From Marinomonas foliarum (GTDB lineage: Bacteria > Pseudomonadota > Gammaproteobacteria > Pseudomonadales > Marinomonadaceae): 64,000 nucleotides of DNA. The notes below the pieces were generated by a model, which was not told the origin of the DNA, did not search any database, and worked only from the letters and a program-made list of their open reading frames with translations. The position numbers and the translations under genes are program-made. This document shows positions 32,090 through 42,438 of this stretch, one piece after another; position 1 is the first letter of the stretch, and every line of letters begins with the position of its first letter. The stretch covers positions 1 to 64,000 of the forward strand of contig NZ_QPJQ01000001.1 in NCBI RefSeq assembly GCF_003337275.1. The letters are read 5' to 3'.

Positions 32090-32872
32090 TTAAAAACGTT
32101 TCTTTTCCTGGAACGTCGAATCTTCGATGAATTTGTTCCACTCATCGTCCAGTTCTTCTTCACCTTGGTTATCCATATCACGGCTAATTTCATCTTCCGC
32201 TTTTTGCAAGACAAGATCTTCTTCTATTTCCTGAATCAACTCTTTTAACTTCAGAATAGTAGCCTGAGCCTCAACAGACTCTTTAATAGGATTCAATTGC
32301 GAAAGCGATTCTTTATACATTTCCAGAGCAGAACTCATCTGACCGCTTAAAAATGCCTTCCTAGCAAGATGAGAGTGGTAATCTGAATTAACTTTGTAAT
32401 GGAAAAAATTAAGTAACTTGTTATAACGATTAACAACATCAGAATCGATGGTTTTTTCTTTTTGCGAAAGAATTAAGTAAGACTTAAAAGACTCAAATAA
32501 GCGTCTAACTTCGATAATTAGCAGCTCATCATTCATAGGCTTAGCACGTCTCTTCTGTTTACTTCCTTGAAACTCTTTCATTTCTGCGGCTATGTTTTGT
32601 CGACGACGACTCAAAGTCGCATCAGGCTGTAAGGCAATAAGCTGGTCATAAAGAGAAACCATCCTAGAAAAAAGCCACAGTTTCATATCCTTAGGTTGAT
32701 ACTGAGGAGGCATTTCATCAAGATAGCGACGCACTTGGCGCAATTGATTATTTAGAGCAGCCACTTTACGCAACTTTTCTAATCTTGCTTGCTCTTTAAG
32801 CTGTAGAAAAATCGCAAAAGCAATAAATCCACCGATAACCAGCAAAAGTACAGTGATGGTAACAGCAGTCAT
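32090..32872 (-). CDS. membrane-anchored coiled-coil protein, unknown function
   Basis: A 260-residue protein with one N-terminal membrane segment (about residues 4-24, VTITVLLLVIGGFIAFAIFL), followed by a mostly helical, charged cytoplasmic part. Two stretches are rich in Leu, Lys and Arg (30-50 and 205-235), and the tail is very acidic (EDEISRDMDNQGEEELDDEW). No catalytic motif or family is recognised. The segment SGQMSSALEMYKESLSQL hints at a single TPR-like hairpin. It has its own upstream region and appears to be transcribed alone. Confidence 0.75.
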   Translation of the reverse strand: MTAVTITVLLLVIGGFIAFAIFLQLKEQARLEKLRKVAALNNQLRQVRRYLDEMPPQYQPKDMKLWLFSRMVSLYDQLIALQPDATLSRRRQNIAAEMKEFQGSKQKRRAKPMNDELLIIEVRRLFESFKSYLILSQKEKTIDSDVVNRYNKLLNFFHYKVNSDYHSHLARKAFLSGQMSSALEMYKESLSQLNPIKESVEAQATILKLKELIQEIEEDLVLQKAEDEISRDMDNQGEEELDDEWNKFIEDSTFQEKKRF

Positions 32873-33403
32873 ATCGTAGGTTTTTTACCTTAATATTGTT
32901 TATGGAATAATTTCATTCCGCTACTTTTGTCAAAATAGATTACTCCAAATCATTTCTGCTCGAGCTTTGCCCCATCCTTTTTAAAAACAAACTTCTTCAA
33001 CATCCTGTTTCAGTTTTTGGAGGCGTGCCGTCTCTTTTTAGAGGTATTCACGGAACCATTTTTTAATAGCCGACAAGAGCACACAAAATTCATGCAATCA
33101 CCGCTCTTTACCATCGTCTAAATTTTATCAAGTCTATCAAACCAACGCGTCTCGGTAACAAAACACGCATCACATTATAGCAATCTGGCGACTTCTAGCC
33201 ACACCATGCTACTGAGTTCTTTAAGTACAGACTGAAGTACATCGTGTATTTGCATTAATTTAGACCTGATTTTTATCAGATCCAAACCATGACATTATTA
33301 AATAATTCGACAAGCAATACTATTTTATATAACACCATGCCTCTCTTGAAAACAAAAAAAGACCAGAAATACTGATCTTTTTTTGTTTGTACATAATGCT
33401 CTT
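32873..33403. other. 531-bp region between the unknown gene and pit
   Basis: No gene is supported on either strand. The right end holds the pit terminator (33351-33387). A minus-strand TATAAT at 33174-33179 could be a -10 box for the gene ending at 32090, but no good -35 is seen at the right distance. The remainder is unexplained and might contain a leader or small RNA. Confidence 0.4.
33351..33387 (-). terminator. terminator after the pit gene
   Basis: A 16-bp stem with one G-U pair (33351-33366 with 33372-33387) has long A-run and T-run arms. It lies 17 bp past the pit stop codon. Confidence 0.75.
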
Positions 33404-34978
33404 CTATCGAGAAACTGAAAAACCAAGCAACATATAGAAGATTGCTGCAGACAATATTGCGGAAGCAGGTACTGTAATTACCCACGCGGCAGCAATACGC
33501 AATAACGCAGAGCGTTTCACTAACTCTTTCTTGGTTGCTTTTTTCAAGCCTTTACGCTCAGCAGATGAGATAGGAGATGAAGCCTGTGCCGCCTTCAATT
33601 CTTTCAATATCGCACGCTTTTCTTCCACATCAGCCAGCTTGAAACGTTTCACAAACTCTTGTGTTTGCTCACCGTCATGACCAGCAGATTCAGAATGAGA
33701 AATAATAGAAGCCAGCTTTTTCTCATAAGATTGTTTCAAATACTCACGTAAGAAGCCAACACCAAAGATACCACCAACCGCAATGTGAGTAGAACTAACT
33801 GGTAAGCCAAGTTGAGAAGCGACAATCACAGTAATCGCAGCTGCCATAGCCACGCAAAAAGCACGAGTTTTATCAAGCTCTGTTATCTCTGAGCCCACTG
33901 TTTTGATCAGCTTTGGACCAAATAGAGCAAGACCAACAGCAATACCAATCCCGCCTACCATCATGATCCAAATAGGAATAGATGCTTTACTAGAAACAGC
34001 ACCCGTCATTAGTGCATCATTAATTGCAGCAAGAGGCCCAATCGCATTGGCAACATCGTTTGCACCATGAGCAAAACTTAGCAATGCCGCAGACACTATA
34101 AGAGGCAGCGTAAATAAGCTATTAACTGCATCTTTGTCGTTCTTCAATGCGGATGCAGCTTTGTCAACCATAGGGCGAACAAGGAAATAAACAGTTAGCG
34201 CAATGGCAAAAGCAATCAGCGCAGCCGTAATAAAGTCTAGTTTCCAAAGGTGCTTAAGCCCCTTTAGAATAAGGTAAGTAGAAAACGCCCAAACCATCAA
34301 TCCAACCAATAAAGGCACAACCTTCTTCGCGGAGTCAATCATGTCGCTTTTATAAGTAATGGCACGCTTAATGTACATTAAGAATAACGCCGCAATCACG
34401 CCGCCCATTACAGGGGATATTACCCAGCTAGCAACAATCGCAATTAATTTATCCCAATTTGCGATATCCCAACCGCCAGCAGCAATACCTGCGCCCAGTA
34501 CACCACCAACAATGGAGTGCGTCGTCGATACAGGAGCACCAAGGTAAGTCGCTAAGTTTAGCCATATTGCGCCCGCCAATAAGGCCGCCATCATAACCCA
34601 AATAAAGGTCTCTGCGTCGCCAATTGAGTTAGGATTGATGATGCCATTCTTGATCGTACCAACAACGTTACCACCAGCAATCAAAGCACCTGCAGCTTCA
34701 AAAATCGCCGCTATCAAAATCGCCCCTGTCATCGACAAGGCTTTTGAGCCAACAGCAGGCCCAACGTTATTAGCTACATCGTTAGCACCGATATTGACAG
34801 CCATGTAGGCACCAATGGCAGCAGCGATCGCTAAAATAGATAAATTAGAAACCCCAACACCATTTGATGAAGCATAAAAACCAGATGCCAAAACAAAAGC
34901 CAAGGCAATTAATACACGAACAAATTCATGACCACTCAGTAAAGTGGAATCTTCTTTTGGGTTATTTGTAAGATCCAT
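33404..34978 (-). CDS. PiT-family inorganic phosphate transporter
   Basis: A 524-residue membrane protein with two homologous halves, each carrying the PiT signature: NIGANDVANNVGPAVGSKAL near residue 63 and AHGANDVANAIGPLAAIN near 303. GAPVSTTHSIVGGVLGAG and GLPVSSTHIAVGGIFGVG are the paired second motifs. A hydrophilic loop of about 80 residues (near 410-490) sits before the last membrane segment. It takes up phosphate by H+ or Na+ symport; the ion cannot be read from sequence. AGAAGAG precedes the ATG. Confidence 0.93.
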   Translation of the reverse strand: MDLTNNPKEDSTLLSGHEFVRVLIALAFVLASGFYASSNGVGVSNLSILAIAAAIGAYMAVNIGANDVANNVGPAVGSKALSMTGAILIAAIFEAAGALIAGGNVVGTIKNGIINPNSIGDAETFIWVMMAALLAGAIWLNLATYLGAPVSTTHSIVGGVLGAGIAAGGWDIANWDKLIAIVASWVISPVMGGVIAALFLMYIKRAITYKSDMIDSAKKVVPLLVGLMVWAFSTYLILKGLKHLWKLDFITAALIAFAIALTVYFLVRPMVDKAASALKNDKDAVNSLFTLPLIVSAALLSFAHGANDVANAIGPLAAINDALMTGAVSSKASIPIWIMMVGGIGIAVGLALFGPKLIKTVGSEITELDKTRAFCVAMAAAITVIVASQLGLPVSSTHIAVGGIFGVGFLREYLKQSYEKKLASIISHSESAGHDGEQTQEFVKRFKLADVEEKRAILKELKAAQASSPISSAERKGLKKATKKELVKRSALLRIAAAWVITVPASAILSAAIFYMLLGFSVSR

Positions 34979-35281
34979 ACGGGCTCTTCTTTCTATAATT
35001 AATCTATGCCAAACCGCTGATCATTCAGGCTAAACTAAAACCATCAACGACATGCTTATCCTAGCATCCAAAATAAATTTGGCTCTCAATTCATCCCGTC
35101 ACATTTCTGTAAAATGTAAATTCGGCGTCATTCTACACTGGGAGTCTTTAGATAAAAACCCCTAAGCCTATTGATAATAACGACTCGAAAAAGGACAAAA
35201 AAAAGTGCCCGCCAAAGGCACTTATTGCAAAGATACTACAGAAATATGACCGATTTGTTACAGATTGAATTTTATAAAAAA
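34979..35281. other. 303-bp region between pit and sdaA
   Basis: No gene. It holds the sdaA terminator at 35203-35223 and must contain the pit promoter. I found no convincing Pho box here, in contrast to phoX. Confidence 0.5.
35203..35223 (-). terminator. terminator after sdaA
   Basis: A 7-bp stem (35203-35209 with 35217-35223, AAGTGCC) is followed on the minus strand by a run of eight T. Confidence 0.75.
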
Positions 35282-36664
35282 TTAACACTCAATCACATTC
35301 ACGGCTAAACCACCACGTGAGGTTTCTTTGTATTTATCATTCATGTCTCTGCCCGTATCTCGCATCGTACGAATGACCTTATCAAGAGACACATAATGTG
35401 TGCCATCGCCACGCAGCGCCATACTTGCCGAGTTGATTGCTTTTATCGACCCCATTGCATTTCGCTCTATACATGGCACTTGCACTAATCCACCAATAGG
35501 ATCGCATGTCAGTCCAAGATTGTGCTCCATACCGATTTCGGCAGCATTCTCTATTTGCTCTGGTGTGCCACCTGTTGCCGCGGCTAACCCTGCCGCAGCC
35601 ATAGCACAAGCAGAGCCGACTTCTCCCTGACAGCCTACTTCAGCACCAGAAATAGACGCATTCTCTTTAAATAACAAACCTATCGCCGCTGCAGTAAGGA
35701 AGAAGTCTATAACGCCTTCTTCACAAGAGCGTGGACAAAACTCCCAGTAATAATGTAAAACCGCAGGAATAATACCAGCAGCACCGTTTGTTGGTGCAGT
35801 AACCACACGCCCACCAGCCGCATTCTCCTCATTCACTGCCAGTGCATAAAGGTTGACCCAATCCATAGCCCCTAAAGAAGGGGTTATCATATCCATACGT
35901 GTTTTACTGGTTAAATCTCTATGAAGGCTTGCGGCTCTGCGCTTAACTTTTAAACCGCCAGGTAAAATACCTTCATTACGAATGCCTTCTTGAACGCAGG
36001 CTTTCATTACAGACCAGATCGAGAGAATACCCTGTTTTATTTCTTCTTCTGTTCTCCAGTGTTGCTCATTCTCCATCATAATCTGAGAAATAGTTTTGTC
36101 ATTGTCTCGACAAAGCTTTATGAGCTCCTCTGCACTATGAAACTCATGAGGAAGTTTTGTTGTGTCTTCAACCAATGCCACATTTCCATGTTCGTCTTCT
36201 TGAACAATGAAACCACCACCAACAGAGTAAAAAGTCGCCTGATGAAGCGTGTTGCCATCAGCATCAAATGCAACCAACACCATACCATTTGCATGAAAAT
36301 CTAGACGATCAACTCGATGATAAATAAGGTCTGTAGAAACATTAATCGAGATAGAATGTCGTGCCAATAACTTAAGTTGCGATGTGGCTTCAATAACCTC
36401 AACACGCTCACTAACTCCGCTCGGGTCAATCAGATCAGGCAGTTCACCTTCCAGCCCCATCAATACAGCTACGCCTGTTCCATGCCCCTTACCTGTTGCA
36501 CCAAGTGAGCCGTATAAATCTATTTTCAAACGACTGACTTTTGATTCTAGATTAAGGCTTTGTATTTGATGAGCAAACTGGTTCGCCGCAATCATAGGGC
36601 CAACAGTATGGGAACTAGAGGGACCAATCCCTACTTTAAAAAGGTCAAATAAACTGATTGCCAT
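35282..36664 (-). CDS. sdaA: L-serine ammonia-lyase, single-chain iron-sulfur type
   Basis: A 460-residue enzyme (E. coli SdaA 454) converting L-serine to pyruvate and ammonia. The start [24 protein letters not shown] is diagnostic. Cysteines that bind the 4Fe-4S cluster lie in [25 protein letters not shown] and [14 protein letters not shown] 36664 has GAGG 8 nt upstream and gives the family N-terminus; an ATG at 36703 adds 13 residues without a ribosome site. Confidence 0.95.
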   Translation of the reverse strand: MAISLFDLFKVGIGPSSSHTVGPMIAANQFAHQIQSLNLESKVSRLKIDLYGSLGATGKGHGTGVAVLMGLEGELPDLIDPSGVSERVEVIEATSQLKLLARHSISINVSTDLIYHRVDRLDFHANGMVLVAFDADGNTLHQATFYSVGGGFIVQEDEHGNVALVEDTTKLPHEFHSAEELIKLCRDNDKTISQIMMENEQHWRTEEEIKQGILSIWSVMKACVQEGIRNEGILPGGLKVKRRAASLHRDLTSKTRMDMITPSLGAMDWVNLYALAVNEENAAGGRVVTAPTNGAAGIIPAVLHYYWEFCPRSCEEGVIDFFLTAAAIGLLFKENASISGAEVGCQGEVGSACAMAAAGLAAATGGTPEQIENAAEIGMEHNLGLTCDPIGGLVQVPCIERNAMGSIKAINSASMALRGDGTHYVSLDKVIRTMRDTGRDMNDKYKETSRGGLAVNVIEC

Positions 36665-36884
36665 GGCTTTTTCCTCTGCCGTCCAATGTTTCTTGTGCGA
36701 CATTTAAGTTGTATAACAGGAACTACTAATAAGGCGAAATTATCACTTCTTAGATAAAGTTTCCAATCGGAAACTCCGTTTTTTCCTCTATATAGCGATA
36801 GATCCAGTAAAGAGGCAAATTTATGACGCTTCAAGGCTAGTTGTACGAATACAGGAAAAATAAAAACATGTGCGGAAACAAAAA

Positions 36885-36913
36885 AAGCCAGTGTGAGATA
36901 TACACACTGGCTT
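36885..36913 (-). terminator. terminator after the aldehyde dehydrogenase gene
   Basis: An 11-bp stem (36885-36895 with 36903-36913, AAGCCAGTGTG) is followed on the minus strand by a T-run. Confidence 0.85.
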
Positions 36914-36985
36914 AGCTCAAAACTGTCAACAAACAGAAATGCAGACTATTTGTATCCCGCCACCAGAACTTAAACGTTTGCTAGG

Positions 36986-38503
36986 TTAGAAAAAACCTAA
37001 CGGGTTAACATCGTAGCTAACCAACATATTTTTCGTTTGTTGATAATGCTCTAGAGCGATTTTATGAGTTTCACGGCCAACACCCGATTTTTTATACCCA
37101 CCAAAAGCGGAATGAGCCGGATACTGGTGATAACAATTCATCCAAACACGACCCGCTTCAAGGTTACGCCCCATACGATAAGCAAGGTTAGTATCTCTTG
37201 TCCAAACCCCTGCCCCTAAACCAAACTCACTGTCATTAGCAATAGCAAGCGCTTCCGCTTCATCTTTAAAGGTTGTCACACTGACCACTGGTCCAAAAAT
37301 CTCTTCTTGGAAGATGCGCATGTCGTTAGAGCCTTTAAATAAGGTTGGCTGAACATAAAAGCCTTTATCTAAACCATCTACCGCTTCAATGTCACCACCA
37401 ATCAGCAATTGCGCGCCTTCAGCTTTACCAATGTCGATATAGCTCATTATTTTATCAAACTGCTGTTTGGATGCCTGAGCGCCCACTTGCACATCGGTAT
37501 CCAATGGATTACCACGTTTAATCGTTTTTGTACGCTCAATGACAAGCGCCATAAACTCGTCATAAATCGATTCATGGACCAAAGCGCGAGATGGGCAGGT
37601 ACACACTTCCCCTTGGTTAAAGAAAGCTAACACCAAACCTTCCACACACTTACTAATAAAAGCTTCTTCATGTTGCATGACGTCAGCAAAGTAGATGTTT
37701 GGCGATTTGCCGCCCAACTCAACCGTAGACGGAATGATATTTTCAGCTGCACATTTCAGAATATGAGAGCCGACTGGCGTCGAACCGGTAAAGGCAATTT
37801 TGGCAATACGCTTGCTAGTCGCTAATGCTTCGCCCGCTTCTTTACCGTAACCATTAACGATATTGAGTACTCCTGGTGGCAATAGATCTTGAATAACCTT
37901 GATCAACTCTAAAATAGACGCTGGCGTTTGCTCTGCTGGTTTAAGTACCACACAGTTACCCGCCGCAAGCGCTGGAGCCAGTTTCCATGCCGCCATCAAG
38001 ATTGGAAAGTTCCAAGGAATAATTTGACCAACAACGCCTAATGGCTCGTGAAAATGATACGCCACAGTGTGTTCATCTAGTTCAGCCGTACTACCTTCTT
38101 GCGCACGTAAACAACCAGCAAAATAACGAAAGTGGTCAGCGGCTAGAGGAATATCGGCGTTCAGAGTTTCACGAACCGCTTTACCGTTATCCCATGTTTC
38201 GGCAACCGCCAGCGCTTCTAGATTTTGTTCAATACGATCGGCAATTTTCAATAATATATTAGAGCGGTTAGTGACGGACGTTTTTCCCCAAGCCGCTCGG
38301 GCAGCATGGGCCGCATCTAGAGCTAGATTAATATCTTCTTCAGTAGAACGAGGAATTCGACAAAATACTTCACCATTAACAGGACTGATATTATCGAAAT
38401 ATTGGCCTTTCACAGGAGCAACCCATTCACCGCCAATAAAATTACCGTACTGGGCTTCAAATGTAATAAGGCTACCGTTAGTACCAGGTTGTGCGTAGAT
38501 CAT
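36986..38503 (-). CDS. NAD-dependent aldehyde dehydrogenase, ExaC/AldB-like
   Basis: A 505-residue class 3-fold ALDH close to the acetaldehyde dehydrogenases ExaC and AldB (about 506 residues). The catalytic Cys lies in [16 protein letters not shown] near 302 and the general base Glu in VELGGKSPN near 267. VIGEIIP-like [14 protein letters not shown] and ENGFGxGAGVW-like [14 protein letters not shown] are the cofactor and substrate regions. GGAG precedes the ATG. It is divergent from an AraC regulator, which probably controls it. Acetaldehyde as substrate is inferred. Confidence 0.9.
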   Translation of the reverse strand: MIYAQPGTNGSLITFEAQYGNFIGGEWVAPVKGQYFDNISPVNGEVFCRIPRSTEEDINLALDAAHAARAAWGKTSVTNRSNILLKIADRIEQNLEALAVAETWDNGKAVRETLNADIPLAADHFRYFAGCLRAQEGSTAELDEHTVAYHFHEPLGVVGQIIPWNFPILMAAWKLAPALAAGNCVVLKPAEQTPASILELIKVIQDLLPPGVLNIVNGYGKEAGEALATSKRIAKIAFTGSTPVGSHILKCAAENIIPSTVELGGKSPNIYFADVMQHEEAFISKCVEGLVLAFFNQGEVCTCPSRALVHESIYDEFMALVIERTKTIKRGNPLDTDVQVGAQASKQQFDKIMSYIDIGKAEGAQLLIGGDIEAVDGLDKGFYVQPTLFKGSNDMRIFQEEIFGPVVSVTTFKDEAEALAIANDSEFGLGAGVWTRDTNLAYRMGRNLEAGRVWMNCYHQYPAHSAFGGYKKSGVGRETHKIALEHYQQTKNMLVSYDVNPLGFF

Positions 38504-38568
38504 AAAGTATCTCCATTGTTATTGTTTTTAACCTTGTGACTAAGAGTAGGAAGAAAGAAACAAGAAAA

Positions 38569-38606
38569 CTTGCCTGTGAGTCCATGAAGCTTGTCTGGCA
38601 ATCCAT
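38569..38606 (+). promoter_or_regulatory. tandem half-sites, candidate AraC-family operator
   Basis: Two 17-bp direct repeats, CTTGCCTGTGAGTCCAT (38569-38585) and CTTGTCTGGCAATCCAT (38590-38606), agree at 13 positions and are 21 bp apart, two helical turns. That is the usual layout for AraC/XylS activators. They lie between the aldehyde dehydrogenase and the regulator gene. The assignment to this regulator is inferred. Confidence 0.5.
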
Positions 38607-38719
38607 TTCTGCTCTGCTTTTGTATTGACCCCTGAGTAAGCAAGAGCGATGATGAGGAAAAGAGAATTCACCATGCCACACTATTAAAATAACAATATGA
38701 AGATAAAAGAGGTGTGTTA

Positions 38720-39643
38720 ATGAGTCGTTCTATCTCGACAGAGAAAACATTACTGCAACATAAACGCGCACCGATTCAGCTGGTCGAAAACCGTGTGTGT
38801 TTTGCTGGGCCGCACTCTGAATTGAGTATCTACGATACCTATGAGCAAGCACAAAAAGTCGGTTTAAAAGCCGACTCCTTGCTTTATTGTGGAATGGTAA
38901 CAGGCGCAAAGGTCATGCACACAAATGATCATGACAATATACCTTTCCTGCCCCATGAATCTTTCATCTTGGCACCTAAGGAGGAAGTCTTTATCGACTT
39001 CCCCGAAGCCGAGTTTCATAACCCAACCACTTGTCTCACCATCGCTATTTCGCAAGAGCGAGTCGCGCAAATTTGCGATCGCATGAATGACATTATGGTA
39101 GAATCTTTACCGTCTGACGTGGTATTGGACCCTAACCAACATCTACATACTTTGCACACTCAAGCCACTCAGCAAGTCATCGATCGTCTTACCAGTCATT
39201 TTTTGCGCAATGATCCAGACCGAGATTTACTCGTTGATTTTGGTGTCAGTGAGTTAGTGACTCGCATTATTAGGCACCATGGTAGAGATGCCCTATTGCG
39301 GTTTACGCAGCATTCGCCAGATGCAACAGGCCTAACCTGCGTAATCCAATGGATTGAACAAAACCTCGCCCAACAAATGAATATTAATTTGCTGGCTAAG
39401 ATGGCGTGCATGAGTCGCAGTCGCTTCTACGAAAGCTTTAAACGTCAACTTGGTTGTACACCATTAGAATATCAGCACCAGCGTAGAATGAGCCGCGCCT
39501 ATGAACGGTTACAAGAAAGATGCTCCGTGACAGAGGTGAGTTATGAGGTTGGTTATTTAAGCTTGAGTCACTTTAGTCGACGCTTTCATCAACACTTTGG
39601 GATATCCCCAAGACAAGTCACTCAAGCCAAACTAAATTCCTAA
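38720..39643 (+). CDS. AraC-family transcriptional regulator
   Basis: A 307-residue regulator. The C-terminal hundred residues form the double helix-turn-helix (CMSRSRFYESFKRQLGCTPLEYQHQRRMSRAYERL and YEVGYLSLSHFSRRFHQHFGISPRQ). The N-terminal 200 residues form an effector domain with no recognised ligand motif. ATG 38720 has AAGAGG upstream. The divergent aldehyde dehydrogenase is the likely target. Confidence 0.9.
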   Translation: MSRSISTEKTLLQHKRAPIQLVENRVCFAGPHSELSIYDTYEQAQKVGLKADSLLYCGMVTGAKVMHTNDHDNIPFLPHESFILAPKEEVFIDFPEAEFHNPTTCLTIAISQERVAQICDRMNDIMVESLPSDVVLDPNQHLHTLHTQATQQVIDRLTSHFLRNDPDRDLLVDFGVSELVTRIIRHHGRDALLRFTQHSPDATGLTCVIQWIEQNLAQQMNINLLAKMACMSRSRFYESFKRQLGCTPLEYQHQRRMSRAYERLQERCSVTEVSYEVGYLSLSHFSRRFHQHFGISPRQVTQAKLNS

Positions 39644-39652
39644 AAAAAGTGG

Positions 39653-40870
39653 CTAAAAAACATGTTTCAGTTTCTTTTTACAATATACAAAAACTGCCAA
39701 CATAAAGATTAAAGCAAACATCAAACCAAAAAATGGCACCAACTGTCCTAGCTGATACAGTGAAGCCAAAATAACCGGACCTAGTGCAGCACCCAACCCT
39801 TGCATTGATGCATTCATGCTCGCCAACCGACTTTGTTGCTCATCTTTTACCAAAAGAGTTTGCGCGGTTACTATTCCTGGGAATAAGAAGCCAAAGCCCG
39901 CACCAAATAACCCCATCGCGATCAGAACACCGGTATACGAATCCAAATAAATAAACGCCAGTTGCGCTAGTACTCCCACACCTACACCAGAAAACATAAG
40001 AGTGACAACACCAAGCTGGAATCGTGGAACCAAGATCATTTGCACCAGAATACTAAAACAAGACATAGTCATCATCGCAAACCCCAGTTGATGGGTAGTT
40101 TGTGCAACATCCAACTGAAATCTATCCTGAATTAAAAAGCTCATGATTTGCTGCACGCCTGTCATTGACAGAATAGATAATGATGACATAAACAAAAATG
40201 GCATTACTGGCTGAGTAAACCAATTTATTTTCGGTGGCTTTTCTCGTTGTCGAACATGTTTAGAATCTCTTACAAACAGCACCACTAACAAAGCGGCACT
40301 GCCAGCCAATAGAGCAATGATATAAAAGGGTGCCGTTAAACCTAAGCTACTCAATAAAGACGCAAACGCAGGACCTAAAATCATTCCAATGCTAAAAGAC
40401 GCCCCGATCATAGCGATTGTTGAGCTACGGTGTTTGATATCAGTATGCGCAATCAAATAGGTTTGAATTGAAGGCAGTACACCCGCTATACCAAGAGAAA
40501 AAACAATACGTAAGATAAAAACAAAATAATATGTTTGCTCTGCTGACAAGTTTCTAGCGAGTGCTTCTTGAAGAACAAAACCTGTTAAAGCAATAGTCAC
40601 CGCGTAGCTGCTCATCCCAATAATGACAGAACGCATTCGACCAATTCTATTAATGATACCGCCCCATAAAAAAGCAGCCACCACAAATGTAGCCGCACCC
40701 GCAGTGATGAGCGTGCTAATTCGAACATCAGCTAAACCAATTTCACGGCCAATTGGTGGTAACGAGGTAAAAATAAACGACTGTCCTATTCCAACCGCCA
40801 TCAAACAAGACAGCAATAGCCAGCGAGACAATTTTTCATTAAAAGCATTATGATTTTTGGAAGTAGCCAA
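39653..40870 (-). CDS. major facilitator superfamily transporter
   Basis: A 405-residue MFS protein with about twelve membrane segments. The loop motif after TM2 is present in the form GGIINRIGRMRSVIIG, and a central cytoplasmic loop (RDSKHVRQREKPPK) separates the two halves. The start is TTG at 40870 with AAGGA 6 nt upstream; the next ATG lies inside TM1. Drug or metabolite efflux is likely but the substrate is unknown. Its end is convergent with the AraC gene, 9 bp apart. Confidence 0.87.
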   Translation of the reverse strand: MATSKNHNAFNEKLSRWLLLSCLMAVGIGQSFIFTSLPPIGREIGLADVRISTLITAGAATFVVAAFLWGGIINRIGRMRSVIIGMSSYAVTIALTGFVLQEALARNLSAEQTYYFVFILRIVFSLGIAGVLPSIQTYLIAHTDIKHRSSTIAMIGASFSIGMILGPAFASLLSSLGLTAPFYIIALLAGSAALLVVLFVRDSKHVRQREKPPKINWFTQPVMPFLFMSSLSILSMTGVQQIMSFLIQDRFQLDVAQTTHQLGFAMMTMSCFSILVQMILVPRFQLGVVTLMFSGVGVGVLAQLAFIYLDSYTGVLIAMGLFGAGFGFLFPGIVTAQTLLVKDEQQSRLASMNASMQGLGAALGPVILASLYQLGQLVPFFGLMFALIFMLAVFVYCKKKLKHVF

Positions 40871-40998
40871 TGTGATTCCTTATTATCAAACTGGGCGATT
40901 AATCGACAAGTAGAGTCGATTAACTTAAAACAAGCCTAGGGTAGAAGCTTGTTAGTTTCTTAAGGGCAATTTATCATCCTGATAAAGCAGACGGCTAA

Positions 40999-41018
40999 AT
41001 TACCATATTCTTGGTAAT
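40999..41018. promoter_or_regulatory. inverted repeat between divergent MFS genes
   Basis: ATTACCA (40999-41005) and TGGTAAT (41012-41018) form a 7-bp inverted repeat with a 6-bp spacer in the shared promoter region. The size fits a TetR- or MarR-like operator, but no regulator gene lies beside it. Confidence 0.3.
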
Positions 41019-41158
41019 ATTTCCGGCCAAATTTCAGCAAGCATCAGCGAAAAGAACAGGTAAAATAACACTCTGTTATCGTTAACGTATGGCGGTTTAA
41101 AGCAAAACCAAAACGTGCTCGCCTCTCTAAAACAACCAAATAAGGCAATCAAACTTCC

Positions 41159-42370
41159 ATGCCACCATTGTTTAAGCAACCTAATTTTGTTCACTTCTGG
41201 ATTGGACAAATTGCCTCATCATTTGCCTTTCAAATGCTAAGTGTTGGCATTGGGTGGCAAATGTACGATTTAACCAACAGTCCAATGGCATTAGGACTCG
41301 TGGGGCTTTGCCAATTTCTCCCTCAATTATTACTAACACTGATTGTTGGTCATGTAGCAGATCGTTATAACCGTCGCCTTATTTGTGTTTGTACACGCTT
41401 TACTATGGCAATGACAGTTGGAATACTGGCGTATGGAAATATGACTGAAAGCATTTCAGCCAATATGATTTACCTTTGCGCAGCCCTATTAGGTACTGCC
41501 AGAGCCTTTGAAATGCCAGCAAATCAAGCCATTCTCCCGAACCTTATACCGAACGAGTTACTGTCGCGTGCCGTTAGCGCTATCGCCTCCGCGAGGGAGA
41601 TTTCTGTCATTGCAGGACCAGCACTTGGTGGCTTGATTTACCTAATTGGTCCCACCACGCTTTACCTTTCCAGCATGAGTTGTTTTTTAGTCTCTTGCGT
41701 CATCATGTTTTTCTTACATTACAACTTCACAGTGAAAAGTAAGTCTCCTATAAGCATGGATCATTTGTTTGGTGGGCTGCGATTCATTCGTGGCAATAAA
41801 GTCATTTTAGGTTCAGTGTCGCTGGATATGTTTGCAGTGTTATTAGGTGGTGCCACCGCATTACTTCCTATTGTGGCAAAAGATATCTTGCACACTGAAG
41901 CATGGGGACTTGGCTTGCTACGTTGCTCACCAGCGGTTGGTGCTTTACTTATGTCGATTTATTTGGCTCGTAGACCTTTAACTCATAGCGTGGGCAAAAT
42001 CATGTTTGCTGCCGTCGCCGTTTTCGGTGTTGCCACCATTCTATTTGGGCTATCTGAAAACCTTCTTTTATCGATGATCGCTCTCGTTTTGCTTGGATCA
42101 TCCGACATGATAAGCGTGGTCATTCGCTCGACATTGGTTCAATTAGAAACACCTGACGACATGCGTGGACGAGTCAGCGCTGCCAACTCTGTCTTTATTG
42201 GAAGCTCGAATCAACTTGGGGAGTTTGAATCTGGGGTCACTGCGGCATGGTTCGGAGTTGTTCCCGCGATTATAGTGGGTGGCGTTGGCACTATTGCAGT
42301 CGTTGGGTTATGGATGTACCTATTCCCAAATTTATTAAAACGAGACTCACTGGAACAACAGACACCTTAG
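41159..42370 (+). CDS. MFS transporter, EntS-like (MFS_3) type
   Basis: A 403-residue protein with about ten to twelve membrane segments. It shows the MFS_3 pattern (FWIGQIASSFAFQMLSVGIGWQMYDLT, GHVADRYNRRLICV, TPDDMRGRVSAANSVF-like ETPDDMRGRVSAANSVF) found in the enterobactin exporter EntS and its many homologs of other function. No siderophore genes are nearby, so enterobactin export is not claimed. Divergent from the MFS gene at 39653. Confidence 0.85.
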   Translation: MPPLFKQPNFVHFWIGQIASSFAFQMLSVGIGWQMYDLTNSPMALGLVGLCQFLPQLLLTLIVGHVADRYNRRLICVCTRFTMAMTVGILAYGNMTESISANMIYLCAALLGTARAFEMPANQAILPNLIPNELLSRAVSAIASAREISVIAGPALGGLIYLIGPTTLYLSSMSCFLVSCVIMFFLHYNFTVKSKSPISMDHLFGGLRFIRGNKVILGSVSLDMFAVLLGGATALLPIVAKDILHTEAWGLGLLRCSPAVGALLMSIYLARRPLTHSVGKIMFAAVAVFGVATILFGLSENLLLSMIALVLLGSSDMISVVIRSTLVQLETPDDMRGRVSAANSVFIGSSNQLGEFESGVTAAWFGVVPAIIVGGVGTIAVVGLWMYLFPNLLKRDSLEQQTP

Positions 42371-42387
42371 AAATTTTAACTCTTTCT

Positions 42388-42432
42388 CTTACTGATTACT
42401 GTAGACATACCGAGCCTATAGTAATCAGTAAG
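42388..42432. terminator. hairpin between the MFS gene and the convergent 91-residue gene
   Basis: A 13-bp perfect stem (42388-42400 with 42420-42432, CTTACTGATTACT) has extra inner pairing. No T-tract follows on either strand, so it is a weak terminator or an RNA-stabilising stem. Confidence 0.45.
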
Positions 42433-42438
42433 ACGCGT

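Noticed and set aside
33276-33485. 69-residue minus-strand frame overlapping the pit 3' end
   Set aside because: It crosses the pit terminator and the pit coding end in another frame, so it is a shadow.
41159-42370. Enterobactin exporter EntS
   Set aside because: The MFS_3 family is broad and no siderophore synthesis or uptake genes lie nearby.
42388-42432. Canonical rho-independent terminator
   Set aside because: The stem is strong but lacks a T-tract on both strands, so it is listed only with low confidence.
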